Shown piece by piece: positions 1-8,370 of a stretch of DNA of 38,154 bases. Below the pieces are notes generated by a model. That model was given only the letters and a program-made list of their open reading frames with translations. It had not been told where the DNA came from and searched no databases. The first letter of the stretch is position 1; each line of letters starts with the position of its first letter. The translations under genes and the position numbers were made by a program. Location of the stretch: positions 1 through 38,154 of the forward strand of contig JAFYQH010000022.1 in NCBI GenBank assembly GCA_017547205.1, read 5' to 3'. The DNA comes from Bacteroidaceae bacterium. GTDB lineage: Bacteria; Bacteroidota; Bacteroidia; Bacteroidales; Bacteroidaceae.

Positions 1-40
1 CTCTTCAACAAGTAGCGGAATGAATAATTCAGTATTTGCA

Positions 41-189
41 TAAGAAGCTGTTTAAATTTCAGTTCAATTGTTTAAGACGTCTCGCATACACTCGGCACAT
101 TTTGTCCCGACTGAGCACTCATACTTTCATCTTTGCTCTTTGTTCTGCAGGAACGAGCGTAACGAAGTATTTGCCCGCTACAATGCTTT
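41..189. repeat. Repeat-like sequence downstream of the efflux operon
   Basis: The stretch begins TAAGAAGCTGTTTAAATTTC and goes on to CAATTGTTTAAGA. The same core (GAAGCTGTTTAAA, then ATTGTTTGAGA about 15 bases later) recurs at 3373-3412, and an inverted version (GAAATTTAAACAGTTTC) lies at 3550-3566. I read these as members of one short interspersed repeat family. No coding region is visible between the window edge and the ATPase stop codon, and no clear terminator hairpin with a T-tract was seen. Confidence 0.45.
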
Positions 190-870
190 TTAAAGTTTGT
201 TTGCCACGTCAGTAACTACCTGACCATCGAACAGACATATAGTACGCAACGCATACTGCGCATCGTGTTGGGAGTGGGTAACCATGATAATGGTAGTTCC
301 TTCACGGTTTAGTTCCTGAAGCAGAAGCATAACTTCTTGCCCGTTCTTTGAATCGAGGTTTCCGGTAGGCTCATCGGCAAGGACCAATTTGGGATTGGAA
401 ACTACGGCACGTGCAATTGCCACACGCTGCTGCTGACCACCGGAAAGCTGCTGCGGGAAGTGTGCCGCACGGTGGGAGATGTTCATGCGGTCGAGAATCT
501 CATTTACACGCTTCTTGCGCTCCTGAGCCTTTACACCCATGTATACCAGCGGCAGTTCTACATTCTCGAACACGGTCATCTCGTCAATGAGGTTGAATGA
601 CTGGAACACAAAGCCCAGGTTGCCTTTGCGGAACTGGGTACGGTCCTTCTCCTTCAGATTGCCCACCTCCTTGCCGAGCAAAGAGTAGCTTCCTTCGGTA
701 GGGTTGTCTAACAGACCCAGTATGTTCAGCAAAGTCGACTTTCCGCAACCAGAGGGGCCCATGACAGCCACAAACTCACCCTCTTTTACCTCGAAAGAAA
801 CACCATTAAGTGCAATAGTCTCAATTTCCTCTGTAAAGAAACTCTTCTTCAAATTTTCTACTTTAAGCAT
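190..870 (-). CDS. ABC transporter ATP-binding protein (MacB/LolD type)
   Basis: This 226-residue protein is the cytoplasmic ATPase of a MacB/LolD-type ABC transporter and would power the FtsX-type permease encoded just upstream. Seen in the sequence: Walker A GPSGCGKST (about residues 38-46), Q-loop glutamine near 90, signature LSGGQQQR (142-149), Walker B LVLADEPTGNLD (162-173) and H-loop histidine near 199. The length is normal for the family. The gene is last in the operon, 28 bp after the permease. The substrate cannot be told from the sequence. In this family the ATPase drives periplasmic conformational work in the TolC-linked pump rather than moving substrate across the inner membrane. 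Confidence 0.93.
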   Translation of the reverse strand: MLKVENLKKSFFTEEIETIALNGVSFEVKEGEFVAVMGPSGCGKSTLLNILGLLDNPTEGSYSLLGKEVGNLKEKDRTQFRKGNLGFVFQSFNLIDEMTVFENVELPLVYMGVKAQERKKRVNEILDRMNISHRAAHFPQQLSGGQQQRVAIARAVVSNPKLVLADEPTGNLDSKNGQEVMLLLQELNREGTTIIMVTHSQHDAQYALRTICLFDGQVVTDVANKL

Positions 871-898
871 AGTTGTATTTTTTTTATTGATTAATTTT

Positions 899-3343
899 TT
901 ACTTGTTTATCGCATCTACCGGATTGTCGTTTGCAGCCTTATAGGCACGTAGTGTAACTGTCGCAACAGTTATGGCAACAACAATTGCAATGGCAAGCAG
1001 ATAGACCCATACAGCCATTGTTGCACGGTAAGCAAACTGCTGCATCCAACGGTCCATCACAAGATAACTAATAGGCACAGCCAAAAGCGAGCATATTGCC
1101 ACAATGCGCAGATACATCATGTTGAACATCTTGAGTATTGAAGTGACCGATGAACCGTGAACACGGCGTATGCCAATCTCCTTGCGGCGGTATTGTGTCT
1201 CGAACAGGACAAGTCCGAACACGCCAATCACGGATATCAATATAGAAAGCATTGTAAACAGTGTTATCAAGGACGACAACTTCTCCTCTTTTTGGTAAAG
1301 CTGTTCAAGTTCTGCATTAAAAAGGGCTATATCATAGCTGTCGGCCGCGGCACTTGGTGCATATTCGGCAACAGACTGCATTATATACTGCTTCACCTCC
1401 TGAATATCAGCACCGGCTGCAGTGCGCACATACATCTGATTACAAAGCCTCCACGGATATTTACCGAATATGTAGAATGCAAAAGGTTCAATGTTATACT
1501 GCATCGGGCGGTAGTTGAAGTCACTGCATATACCCACGACATCGGCTTCGGAGCGGTGTCCTGCAATCTTGTCACCAGCCTTTATACCAAGTTTGTTTGC
1601 TGCATCCTCATTGAAAATGAAAACACCACTTTCACAAGACTCATCACTTTTACGGAAATCCCTGCCATCGACAATATCAATCTTCATAAGCTGCAGGAAA
1701 TCCCACGAAACGGGATAGACATCGAAGTATATTCCCCTGCCGTCTACATTACGGCCCCACATCATTTTTGAATTACTCACAAGTGAACCATCAGCAAAAG
1801 CCACATCTACAATTGCGGGATTCTTAAGAAGAGCCTCGGCAAAAGCATCGCGTCGCACCTGTGAAAATCCGTTCTCCTGGTCAAAGGACTCGAACACTGT
1901 TTCGGCTGGCAGATTGTTGACTACAAGAAGATTCTCCCTGTCGAAGCCCATATTGTAACCGAGCATATATTCACGCTGGCGGTGTATGAAGAGCGAGCAG
2001 ATAATGAGCGTAATGGAGATGAAGTACTGCACGGCAACAAGAGTATAACGCAAGCGGCGGCCTGGAGCCGATGCCTGAAATCCAGAAAGAACCATTGCAG
2101 GTGAAAAACGTGTAATGTAGAATGCAGGATAAATGCTTGTTGCGACTCCTGCCAGAATTGCCACAACGACAGCAACAACTGCAATATTCCAATTCTCAAT
2201 TAAAGAAATAGGTGTAGAGAGTTGGTTGACCATTGGTGTTTCGGCAAACAAGCCCACCAATATCGCTGCAGCGACAAGTGCTGTAACTACAAGCCCCACG
2301 GCCTCTATTATAAAGTTCAGACGCAAGTTCCATGTTGACGCACCGAAGACTTTATATGTATTTATAGCACGTATACGCACCGGTATTAGCGCAAAGAAGA
2401 AATTCACAAAGTTTATCATCGCAATGAGGATTATGAGCAGTGCTATTGCAATGAAAGTATATGTTGTCAACCTGTTGCCCACTTCGTGGTCAGGAGAACT
2501 GACATCATCGGAGAAATAGAGTCCGATCAACGGACTAAGACGTGGAGTTGCCATTTTTATGAACTGCGAAACAGTTTCTTCATTTACAGAAAATTCACTA
2601 CTTTCAACATTAAAAATACGGGGCAGACACTCCTTCATTTTCTCGCAGACAGCATCGGGTGATGCGCCGTCTGCCAATTGTATGTAATAAGGATTGTTCC
2701 AGTTGTTCGGATTCTCATTCTCCTGCGGATTCATACCACCCCATCCGTCAGTTCCGTCAAGAATACTCGGCGAGGGCGTGTCCTTGCATATTGCCACCAC
2801 AGTAGCAGCAACATTCTCATCATTGGCATCACGGCCGTAGCAAAGCACATCTCCGACAGAAAGGTTGAACCTTTTTGCAACAGACTCTTTCAAAACCAAA
2901 GTATATTGGTTTATAACATCGTTTAGAGAACCCTCTATGACCTCAATGCCGAGAATTTCCAGTCCACAACGCTCCGCCTCGCACAGGTTCAGCGAAATGT
3001 TGTCTATGCGGTCGACATTCTTTCTTGAATATTCTGAATTTATACTGAAGTTCCCGGATGGTGTTATTGTTGCGCTCTTCTCAATCTCAGGAATATCCTT
3101 GCACAGGTCATCTGGCAACTGGCGCGCCCAAGTGGTACCCCAATACCCGTCCTCGCTCCAATCGGGATGTTCAAGGCGGTATACGTTCTTAGCGTTGGGT
3201 ATGCCCTTGTTGTAGGACAGGTCGAAATTGACCTGCACCATTATAAGGTATACCGCTGTAAATGCCACTGCCATACCTGCAATGTTCAGAACAGAAGATA
3301 CGGTATACCGCTTAAGCAGCATTATAAAGTTCTTGAAATACAT
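899..3343 (-). CDS. ABC transporter permease, FtsX/MacB family (duplicated core)
   Basis: This 814-residue inner-membrane permease has the Bacteroides-type double architecture. A first membrane segment (about residues 18-38) is followed by a MacB-like periplasmic domain and three FtsX-type helices (about 290-420). A further helix (about 440-460), a second periplasmic domain and three C-terminal helices (about 690-800) come next. The stretch RRKEIGIRRVHGSS before the last helices is the conserved FtsX-domain region. It lies between the HlyD adaptor (258 bp upstream) and the ATPase (28 bp downstream), so it should pair with both plus the TolC-type channel. E. coli MacB fuses ATPase and permease and has four helices; here they are separate and the permease is duplicated. 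Substrate unknown. Confidence 0.9.
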   Translation of the reverse strand: MYFKNFIMLLKRYTVSSVLNIAGMAVAFTAVYLIMVQVNFDLSYNKGIPNAKNVYRLEHPDWSEDGYWGTTWARQLPDDLCKDIPEIEKSATITPSGNFSINSEYSRKNVDRIDNISLNLCEAERCGLEILGIEVIEGSLNDVINQYTLVLKESVAKRFNLSVGDVLCYGRDANDENVAATVVAICKDTPSPSILDGTDGWGGMNPQENENPNNWNNPYYIQLADGASPDAVCEKMKECLPRIFNVESSEFSVNEETVSQFIKMATPRLSPLIGLYFSDDVSSPDHEVGNRLTTYTFIAIALLIILIAMINFVNFFFALIPVRIRAINTYKVFGASTWNLRLNFIIEAVGLVVTALVAAAILVGLFAETPMVNQLSTPISLIENWNIAVVAVVVAILAGVATSIYPAFYITRFSPAMVLSGFQASAPGRRLRYTLVAVQYFISITLIICSLFIHRQREYMLGYNMGFDRENLLVVNNLPAETVFESFDQENGFSQVRRDAFAEALLKNPAIVDVAFADGSLVSNSKMMWGRNVDGRGIYFDVYPVSWDFLQLMKIDIVDGRDFRKSDESCESGVFIFNEDAANKLGIKAGDKIAGHRSEADVVGICSDFNYRPMQYNIEPFAFYIFGKYPWRLCNQMYVRTAAGADIQEVKQYIMQSVAEYAPSAAADSYDIALFNAELEQLYQKEEKLSSLITLFTMLSILISVIGVFGLVLFETQYRRKEIGIRRVHGSSVTSILKMFNMMYLRIVAICSLLAVPISYLVMDRWMQQFAYRATMAVWVYLLAIAIVVAITVATVTLRAYKAANDNPVDAINK

Positions 3344-3372
3344 ATGTCGTAAAATTAGATGTTTTTTAATTT

Positions 3373-3570
3373 AGAAGCTGTTTAAAATTTATTTCGCGAT
3401 TGTTTGAGAGTTGTTTTTGCACAGATTTTACTACGGTAAATGCAGGGAATAGCGGGCTATTTTCAAATTCAGCGGAGTAAAAGATGGTAAAAACAAACTT
3501 AAACAAGCCGAAACACCGGCTATTGCAGCTTTGAAATATTTATATATGAAATTTAAACAGTTTCTTATAC
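3373..3570. repeat. Imperfect inverted-repeat element inside the efflux operon
   Basis: The gap between the adaptor and permease genes is bounded by AGAAGCTGTTTAAAATTTAT (3372-3391) and, inverted, GAAATTTAAACAGTTTC (3550-3566). Similarity continues inward: ATTGTTTGAGAGTTGTTTTT on the left resembles the complement of the region around 3491-3510. The left end matches the repeat at 41-76. It holds no convincing ORF. It looks like a short palindromic or MITE-type repeat and may form a large hairpin in the operon mRNA, which could reduce expression of the permease and ATPase relative to the adaptor. Confidence 0.5.
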
Positions 3571-3601
3571 TCTTAAAATCCTATAACTCTTTCGGGTCCG
3601 C

Positions 3602-4867
3602 TCAATCTTTTTTCAATATCAGCACCTCGTTGTCTCCGAAATTGTCGTATGACGAGGTTATTACCATCTCGCCCTTGGCAAGACCATCAATAACTTCGTA
3701 GAATCTCGGGTTCTGGCGTCCTATACGTATATCCCTGCGGTAGGCTTTCTCCCCGGTTTCATCCACGACATATATCCATCGGCCGCCGGTCTTCTGGAAG
3801 AACGCGCCACGGGGAATATACACGGCCTCAACAGGCTGCCCCAGTTGCAGGTTAAGATTATATGTCTGCCCCGAACGTATGTTGTCGGGCAGTTCACCGT
3901 CAAAGGTCAGGTCTACCTTGAACTTGCCGTCACGCACCTCGGGATAGATTTTGCGCAGCATCATGTCGTAGTTGTTGTCCTGGCGCATGAAGGAAGCGGT
4001 AAGGCCTGTCACAACGCGGTCGATATAATGCTCGTCGACCATAGCAGTAACCTTATAGGCCGAAAGGTCGTTTATCTGCCCGATTCCGCTACCCTGCGAA
4101 AGTGTCTGCCCTAAAACAACATTGAGCATGCCCACCTCTCCGTCTATGGGAGCCTTTATACTTAGGTTTCCTACCCTTTCACGTATAAGCTGCATGTTAA
4201 GCTGCATGGAACGCAGGTTCTCGTCGAGCTGTGCCACCTGCACGGTGCGGTAGAGAGAGTCCTGCTTCTGCCGTTCACGGACAAGGGAACGTCTGTTCAC
4301 TGCCAGTTCATAATCCTCCTTGGACTGCAGGTAGGTCTCCTTTGAAACAAGCTCCTTTGAAAACAACGACTCGTTCTGCATATATGCACGTTTCTTACGT
4401 GTCACATCAAGGTCGAGCTGCAGCATCTCCTGGCGTAAGGACAGACGCTCCTGTTCCATCGAGATGAGAGTGTTGCGCAGAATATTCTGCTTCTCGGCAA
4501 GGTCGGCTTCCGATTGCAGTATCTGCATCGACAACAGCTTGTTCGTCATCTCAAGAATTACATCACCTGCCTTTACAGCTGTACCCTCCTCGGCTACAAT
4601 ACGTTCCACAACACCGCTTTCAAGAGGAGAAAGCTGCATGGTAGTTATAGGCTGCACCGTACCGCTGAGGCTCACGTAATCGTTGAACTCACCCTCTTCG
4701 ACACTTGACACCATCAGAGTTGCCGTGTTGACACGTAGTGTCGATGTGTTCTCTTTCAGCAGAAGCCACGCAACAAGAACAACAAGTACGGCAGCAAACA
4801 GGTAGGGAAGATTCTTTTTTCTTGCGACAGCTCGCCAGCCCTTTTTCTTTTCCAACTTTATATCCAT
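3602..4867 (-). CDS. HlyD/MacA-family periplasmic adaptor protein
   Basis: This 421-residue membrane-fusion protein would bridge the permease and the TolC-type channel. It has a basic N-terminus, one membrane anchor (about residues 20-37), and a biotinyl-lipoyl-like half (VERIVAEEGTAVKAGDVI). A long helical hairpin follows (about 115-235, rich in E, Q, L and R). The second lipoyl half reads SIKAPIDGEVGMLN with VLGQTLSQGSGI, and beta-barrel and membrane-proximal domains complete it. It starts 77 bp after the TolC-type gene on the same strand. Alternative members of this superfamily serve RND pumps, but the neighbouring ABC permease and ATPase point to a MacA-like role. Confidence 0.92.
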   Translation of the reverse strand: MDIKLEKKKGWRAVARKKNLPYLFAAVLVVLVAWLLLKENTSTLRVNTATLMVSSVEEGEFNDYVSLSGTVQPITTMQLSPLESGVVERIVAEEGTAVKAGDVILEMTNKLLSMQILQSEADLAEKQNILRNTLISMEQERLSLRQEMLQLDLDVTRKKRAYMQNESLFSKELVSKETYLQSKEDYELAVNRRSLVRERQKQDSLYRTVQVAQLDENLRSMQLNMQLIRERVGNLSIKAPIDGEVGMLNVVLGQTLSQGSGIGQINDLSAYKVTAMVDEHYIDRVVTGLTASFMRQDNNYDMMLRKIYPEVRDGKFKVDLTFDGELPDNIRSGQTYNLNLQLGQPVEAVYIPRGAFFQKTGGRWIYVVDETGEKAYRRDIRIGRQNPRFYEVIDGLAKGEMVITSSYDNFGDNEVLILKKD

Positions 4868-4944
4868 AGTAATTTATATTTATGTTCTCTCAGTTTTAAC
4901 CACACTTCGTGTGCTTGAATATCTCACCTTGCCGTTTCCGCTTT

Positions 4945-6273
4945 TCAGTTTTCACCTTGTACAAACGGTACACCGCTGTAATAATCGACCATACGCTTTT
5001 CTATCATATACTGCAGACGTGAGCGCAGACAGTCCGATTTCGCCTGCAGCAGAGTCGTCGACGCGCTCTGCAGGTCAATGGCCGTCACAAGCCCTTCGGC
5101 GAACTTTGCGGCAATGCCGTCATAAGCCAGCTGTGAGGCTGCGAGTTTCTTCATGGCAAGATTGTACTGCATCCCGTAGCCCTTCATCTGCCCGCATGCC
5201 TGCACAACCTCGCTCTCGACCGCATTCCGCGTAGCGGCCAGGTCCAGTTCGGCATTACGCAGGGCGTTCCTTGACGAGCGCACCGACGAGAGGCGACTTA
5301 AATTGGAGAATATCGGTATTGACATCGACACACCGATATACTCACCCCTGTTGTTCTTTAACTGCGACGAAAAACCGGGATAGGCATATCTGTTGTCGAA
5401 ATTGGTGTAATAGTTAGTACTTATTCCGGCCGAAAGCGAAATGGTGGGGAACCACGCGCCCTTTGCCCTAAGATAGTGCAGCCTGTACTCCTTCACTGCA
5501 AGCTCCGACGAAACAACCTTGACATTACCTGCAAGTGCATGCTGCACTACGCTCTCTTCATGCACATCCTGCGGAACAATCTCACTTGAACCGCAATCGA
5601 CCACATCAAGAGTTGATTCCTGCGGATAGTTCATTGCATCGCGTAACCTTATCCATGCCATGGCCAGATTGTTCTGCTGCTCGGTAAGAAGATAATCATA
5701 GTTCGCTTCCTGCGAAGAGACCTCGGCAACCTCGGCCGCGCTCTTGCGTCCGCAGTCGAAAAGAGCCTGCGCCTGTTGCAGCTGCATTCGGGCTTCGGCA
5801 AGCTGCTCCCCGGCTATCGTTACCGCACCTTTATAATAAAGAACATCAATGTAGGCCCTCATTACATCCATAGCAACCCGGTCGCGCGCAACCTGCAGGT
5901 CGCTGTAACCGCGGGCACGTGCAACTTTCGCTGCACGCATTCCATTTACATAGCGCAAGCCGGCAAACAGCGGCATCGATGCCGAAAGGCTATAGGAGTT
6001 GCTGAATGTCGTCACCGTAGTATAACTGTTTGTCTCCGGGTCTATCGAGCGGCCGAAATTCGTCGATGCCGATACCCCGGCCGACACGGATGGGAAAAGC
6101 GACGCGACCGACTCGCGATAATTCATTCTGGCATTATCGAGCGCATTCTCCTGCTTGCCTACAGAAACTGAATGCTCAACGGCATATGACATGCACTCGT
6201 CCATTGTCATTGTCTGTGCAGGAGAGGCCAGTGCCATAAAACCTGCAGAAATTATCATCAAAACTCTTTTCAT
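4945..6273 (-). CDS. TolC family outer-membrane efflux protein
   Basis: This 442-residue outer-membrane channel is the first gene of the efflux operon. I start it at 6273 rather than at an upstream in-frame codon because residues 1-20 then form a good signal peptide (MKRVLMIISAGFMALASPAQ). The mature protein has the duplicated TolC pattern: helical stretches rich in A, Q, R and L around residues 160-220 and 360-420, alternating with short strand segments such as NSYSLSASMPLF and GEYIGVSMSIPIF. It would form the exit duct for the adaptor and permease downstream. A sigma-54-like promoter lies 30-45 bp upstream of the start. Confidence 0.92.
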   Translation of the reverse strand: MKRVLMIISAGFMALASPAQTMTMDECMSYAVEHSVSVGKQENALDNARMNYRESVASLFPSVSAGVSASTNFGRSIDPETNSYTTVTTFSNSYSLSASMPLFAGLRYVNGMRAAKVARARGYSDLQVARDRVAMDVMRAYIDVLYYKGAVTIAGEQLAEARMQLQQAQALFDCGRKSAAEVAEVSSQEANYDYLLTEQQNNLAMAWIRLRDAMNYPQESTLDVVDCGSSEIVPQDVHEESVVQHALAGNVKVVSSELAVKEYRLHYLRAKGAWFPTISLSAGISTNYYTNFDNRYAYPGFSSQLKNNRGEYIGVSMSIPIFSNLSRLSSVRSSRNALRNAELDLAATRNAVESEVVQACGQMKGYGMQYNLAMKKLAASQLAYDGIAAKFAEGLVTAIDLQSASTTLLQAKSDCLRSRLQYMIEKRMVDYYSGVPFVQGEN

Positions 6274-6302
6274 ACTTAAAATACCTTTCTGCAAGAGTAC
6301 GT

Positions 6303-6317
6303 GCCAAAAGCGTGCCA
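6303..6317 (-). promoter_or_regulatory. Possible sigma-54 promoter of the efflux operon
   Basis: Read on the minus strand the site is TGGCACGCTTTTGGC. It has the -24 element TGGCACG and a GC at the -12 position exactly ten bases after the GG, the spacing sigma-54 needs, although the -12 element is TGGC rather than TTGC. A second TGGCAC follows at once but its downstream TTGC is one base too far. Transcription would begin about 20 bases before the TolC start codon. An NtrC-type activator is encoded 7.6 kb away. No clear copy of the TGTGGAA sites found there was seen here. Confidence 0.4.
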
Positions 6318-6470
6318 AAGAAACCACATCGTTAATTATCAATATATTACAAAAATTCACAATCCACCAGAATGTCAAAATAATGGACACGCCGGGTAAA
6401 TATTTTAGACGCCCACCTGTTTTTCACAATAGAAAATGCAGGCAGAGAAACAATAACGGATAGTTTTTAC

Positions 6471-6478
6471 TATCTTCG
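6471..6478 (+). promoter_or_regulatory. Bacteroidetes-type -7 box before the SpmAB-like gene
   Basis: TATCTTCG fits the TAnnTTTG class of -7 elements with one change and lies 29 bases before the GTG start. I see no good TTTG at the expected upstream distance. Confidence 0.4.
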
Positions 6479-6506
6479 CACTATAAACGTACAAAAAAGC
6501 AACAAC

Positions 6507-7739
6507 GTGGTACTCAACTATATTTGGATAGCATTCTTCCTCATCGCATTTGCAATTGCACTGGGGAAGCTCATATTCGCAGGAGACACAACGGTCTTTC
6601 CTTCGATAATGGACTCGACCTTTGCACAGGCGAAGACGGCATTCGAGATTTCACTGGGACTTACAGGCGTGCTCTCCCTGTGGATGGGTATAATGAAGAT
6701 TGGTGAGCGCGGCGGACTCGTTGCCGCACTGGCGAGACTGCTGAGTCCCATACTATGCAGGATTTTCCCCGAAATTCCCAAGGGACACCCCGCCATGGGA
6801 ACCATGTTCATGAATTTCTCGGCCAACATGCTGGGGCTCGACAACGCGGCCACTCCCATGGGACTAAAGGCCATGCAGGAGCTGCAGGAGCTGAACCCGC
6901 ACAAGGATACTGCCAGCAACCCCATGATAATGTTCCTTGTGCTTAATACATCGGGACTGACACTCATACCTGTATCGGTACTGCTATACCGCGCTGAGAT
7001 GGGTGCAGCAAACCCTACCGACGTGTTCATCCCGATACTGCTTGCAACCACTGTAGCCACACTGGTAGGCCTTGTAGCCACAAGCATATACCAGCGCATA
7101 AACCTGCTCAACGGCACAATGCTGCTGTTCCTGCTTGGCATATGCACCCTTGTTGCCGGCGGCACATGGGGCATGATGCAGCTGTCACAAGTGCAGATAG
7201 AGACAGTATCGACCTCACTTGCCAACGTGATACTGTTCTCGGTAATAATCCTGTTCATTGTCGCAGGCATGCGCGCAAGGATAAACGTTTACGAAGCATT
7301 CATAGAGGGAGCAAAGGAGGGATTCACAACTGCCGTGCGCATAATCCCCTACCTTGTGGCCATACTTGTTGCAATAGGCGTGTTCCGCGCATCGGGCGGC
7401 ATGAATGTGATAATGGACGGTGTAGCATGGTGCGCCAATGCAGTGGGCATGGGCGATGACTTTGTAGGCGCACTGCCTACAGCTATAATGAAACCGCTGA
7501 GCGGCAGCGGTGCGCGCGGAATGATGATTGATGCCATGAACACCTATGGTGCCGACTCATTTGCCGGCAGGCTGGCATGCCTGTTCCAGGGGGCTACCGA
7601 CACAACGTTCTACATACTTGCAGTGTACTTCGGCAGTGTGGGAATAAAAAAGACCCGCCATGCCGTGGGATGCGGACTGCTTGCCGATGCAGCCGGAATA
7701 GTTGCTGCAGTTATAATTGCATATATATTCTTCGGATAA
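6507..7739 (+). CDS. Fused SpmA/SpmB-type nucleoside-recognition-domain membrane protein
   Basis: This 410-residue polytopic membrane protein has two Gate (nucleoside recognition) halves. The first half includes FMNFSANMLGLDNAATPMGL, and the second includes ALPTAIMKPLSGSGARGMM and GATDTTFYILAVYFGSVG; together these correspond to Bacillus SpmA and SpmB joined in one chain. Around ten hydrophobic segments are visible. The start is GTG at 6507, since the first hydrophobic segment (LNYIWIAFFLIAFAIAL) follows directly and no ATG is suitably placed. In spore formers SpmA/B affect core dehydration; in this non-spore-forming phylum the role is unknown, and transport of a small molecule is only a guess. 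It sits 16 bp upstream of ybeY, probably as one transcript. Confidence 0.85.
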   Translation: MVLNYIWIAFFLIAFAIALGKLIFAGDTTVFPSIMDSTFAQAKTAFEISLGLTGVLSLWMGIMKIGERGGLVAALARLLSPILCRIFPEIPKGHPAMGTMFMNFSANMLGLDNAATPMGLKAMQELQELNPHKDTASNPMIMFLVLNTSGLTLIPVSVLLYRAEMGAANPTDVFIPILLATTVATLVGLVATSIYQRINLLNGTMLLFLLGICTLVAGGTWGMMQLSQVQIETVSTSLANVILFSVIILFIVAGMRARINVYEAFIEGAKEGFTTAVRIIPYLVAILVAIGVFRASGGMNVIMDGVAWCANAVGMGDDFVGALPTAIMKPLSGSGARGMMIDAMNTYGADSFAGRLACLFQGATDTTFYILAVYFGSVGIKKTRHAVGCGLLADAAGIVAAVIIAYIFFG

Positions 7740-7755
7740 ATAAAACTCACATATT

Positions 7756-8172
7756 ATGATAAGCTACCAGACAGAGGGCGTCAGGATGCCCGCAATAAAG
7801 AGACGAGAGACAACAGCGTGGATAAAGGCCGTAGCAGCAACATACGGCAAGAAGGTGGGCGACATAGCCTACATATTCTGCGATGATGAGAAGATACTCG
7901 AGGTAAACCGCGAGTACCTGCAGCACGACTACTATACCGACATTATCACATTCGACTACTGCGAGGGCGATACCATAAGCGGTGACCTGTTCATCTCGCT
8001 CGACACCGTACGCAGCAACAGCGAGCTGGTCGGTGCCACATATGAGCAGGAGCTGTACCGCGTTATAATACACGGCGTGCTGCACCTTTGCGGAATAAAC
8101 GACAAGGGTGATGGTGAAAGAGAAATCATGGAAGCATGCGAGAACAAAGCGCTAGAGATGAGAGCAAGATAA
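7756..8172 (+). CDS. ybeY: rRNA maturation endoribonuclease YbeY
   Basis: This 138-residue protein is a single-strand-specific zinc endoribonuclease that takes part in 16S rRNA 3' end processing and ribosome quality control. The metal-binding motif is HGVLHLCGINDKGDGER; here the third ligand of the classic H-x3-H-x5-H pattern is an aspartate position in IND, as is common in this phylum. The upstream DIITFDYCEGDTISGDLFIS segment is also typical. The length is normal and the protein ends ENKALEMRAR. An 82%-identical copy of its last 60 coding bases lies downstream (see 8261-8323). Confidence 0.93.
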   Translation: MISYQTEGVRMPAIKRRETTAWIKAVAATYGKKVGDIAYIFCDDEKILEVNREYLQHDYYTDIITFDYCEGDTISGDLFISLDTVRSNSELVGATYEQELYRVIIHGVLHLCGINDKGDGEREIMEACENKALEMRAR

Positions 8173-8182
8173 AGAAACACTA

Positions 8183-8260
8183 GAGAACACAGACAGCAGA
8201 TAGTCACGCGAAGCAACGCAGAATGTGTTGCCGCGTGGGGTGCGGAAAGACTGTGTTCTC
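8183..8260. repeat. Nested inverted repeats between ybeY and its duplicated tail
   Basis: A perfect 10-bp inverted repeat, GAGAACACAG (8183-8192) and CTGTGTTCTC (8251-8260), encloses a second stem. This is CACGCGaaGCAAC (8205-8217) with GTTGCCGCGTG (8227-8237), which pairs over 11 bp with a two-base bulge. The RNA could fold into a long two-part hairpin. The second arm of the outer repeat abuts the duplicated ybeY tail directly. It may be a small palindromic extragenic element; no T-tract follows, so it is not a standard terminator. Confidence 0.6.
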
Positions 8261-8323
8261 AAGGGTGAAGGCGAGCGCGAAATCATGGAAGCCTGCGAGA
8301 ACAAAGCACTGGCAATGAGATAA
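8261..8323 (+). pseudogene. Duplicated 3' end of ybeY (remnant)
   Basis: These 60 bases plus TAA encode KGEGEREIMEACENKALAMR, matching the ybeY C-terminus at 8104-8163 (KGDGEREIMEACENKALEMR). By eye about 11 of 60 bases differ, mostly at silent positions, so it is not a recent perfect copy. It is not in the ybeY frame, and no start codon with a plausible ribosome binding site makes it a separate gene. Its TAA begins the terminator palindrome, so it could be the original end of ybeY left behind after recombination replaced the gene. Confidence 0.75.
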
Positions 8324-8370
8324 TTAAAATAAACCACAAAGTTAAAAAACTTTGTGGTTTATTTTAATTA
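8321..8370. terminator. Bidirectional terminator between ybeY and the M20 peptidase
   Basis: A perfect 23-bp stem (8321-8343 with 8348-8370) surrounds a four-base AAAA loop. The stem core is ACCACAAAGTT / AACTTTGTGGT and its outer part is A/T-rich, giving a T-rich tail in either direction. The stop codon of the M20 gene (minus strand, 8368-8370) and that of the ybeY remnant (8321-8323) form the two ends of the stem. Confidence 0.9.

Noticed and set aside
8222-8323. Small ORF reading through the inverted repeat into the duplicated ybeY tail
   Set aside because: The frame is open but has no good start codon or ribosome binding site, and the tail is too short to act as YbeY.
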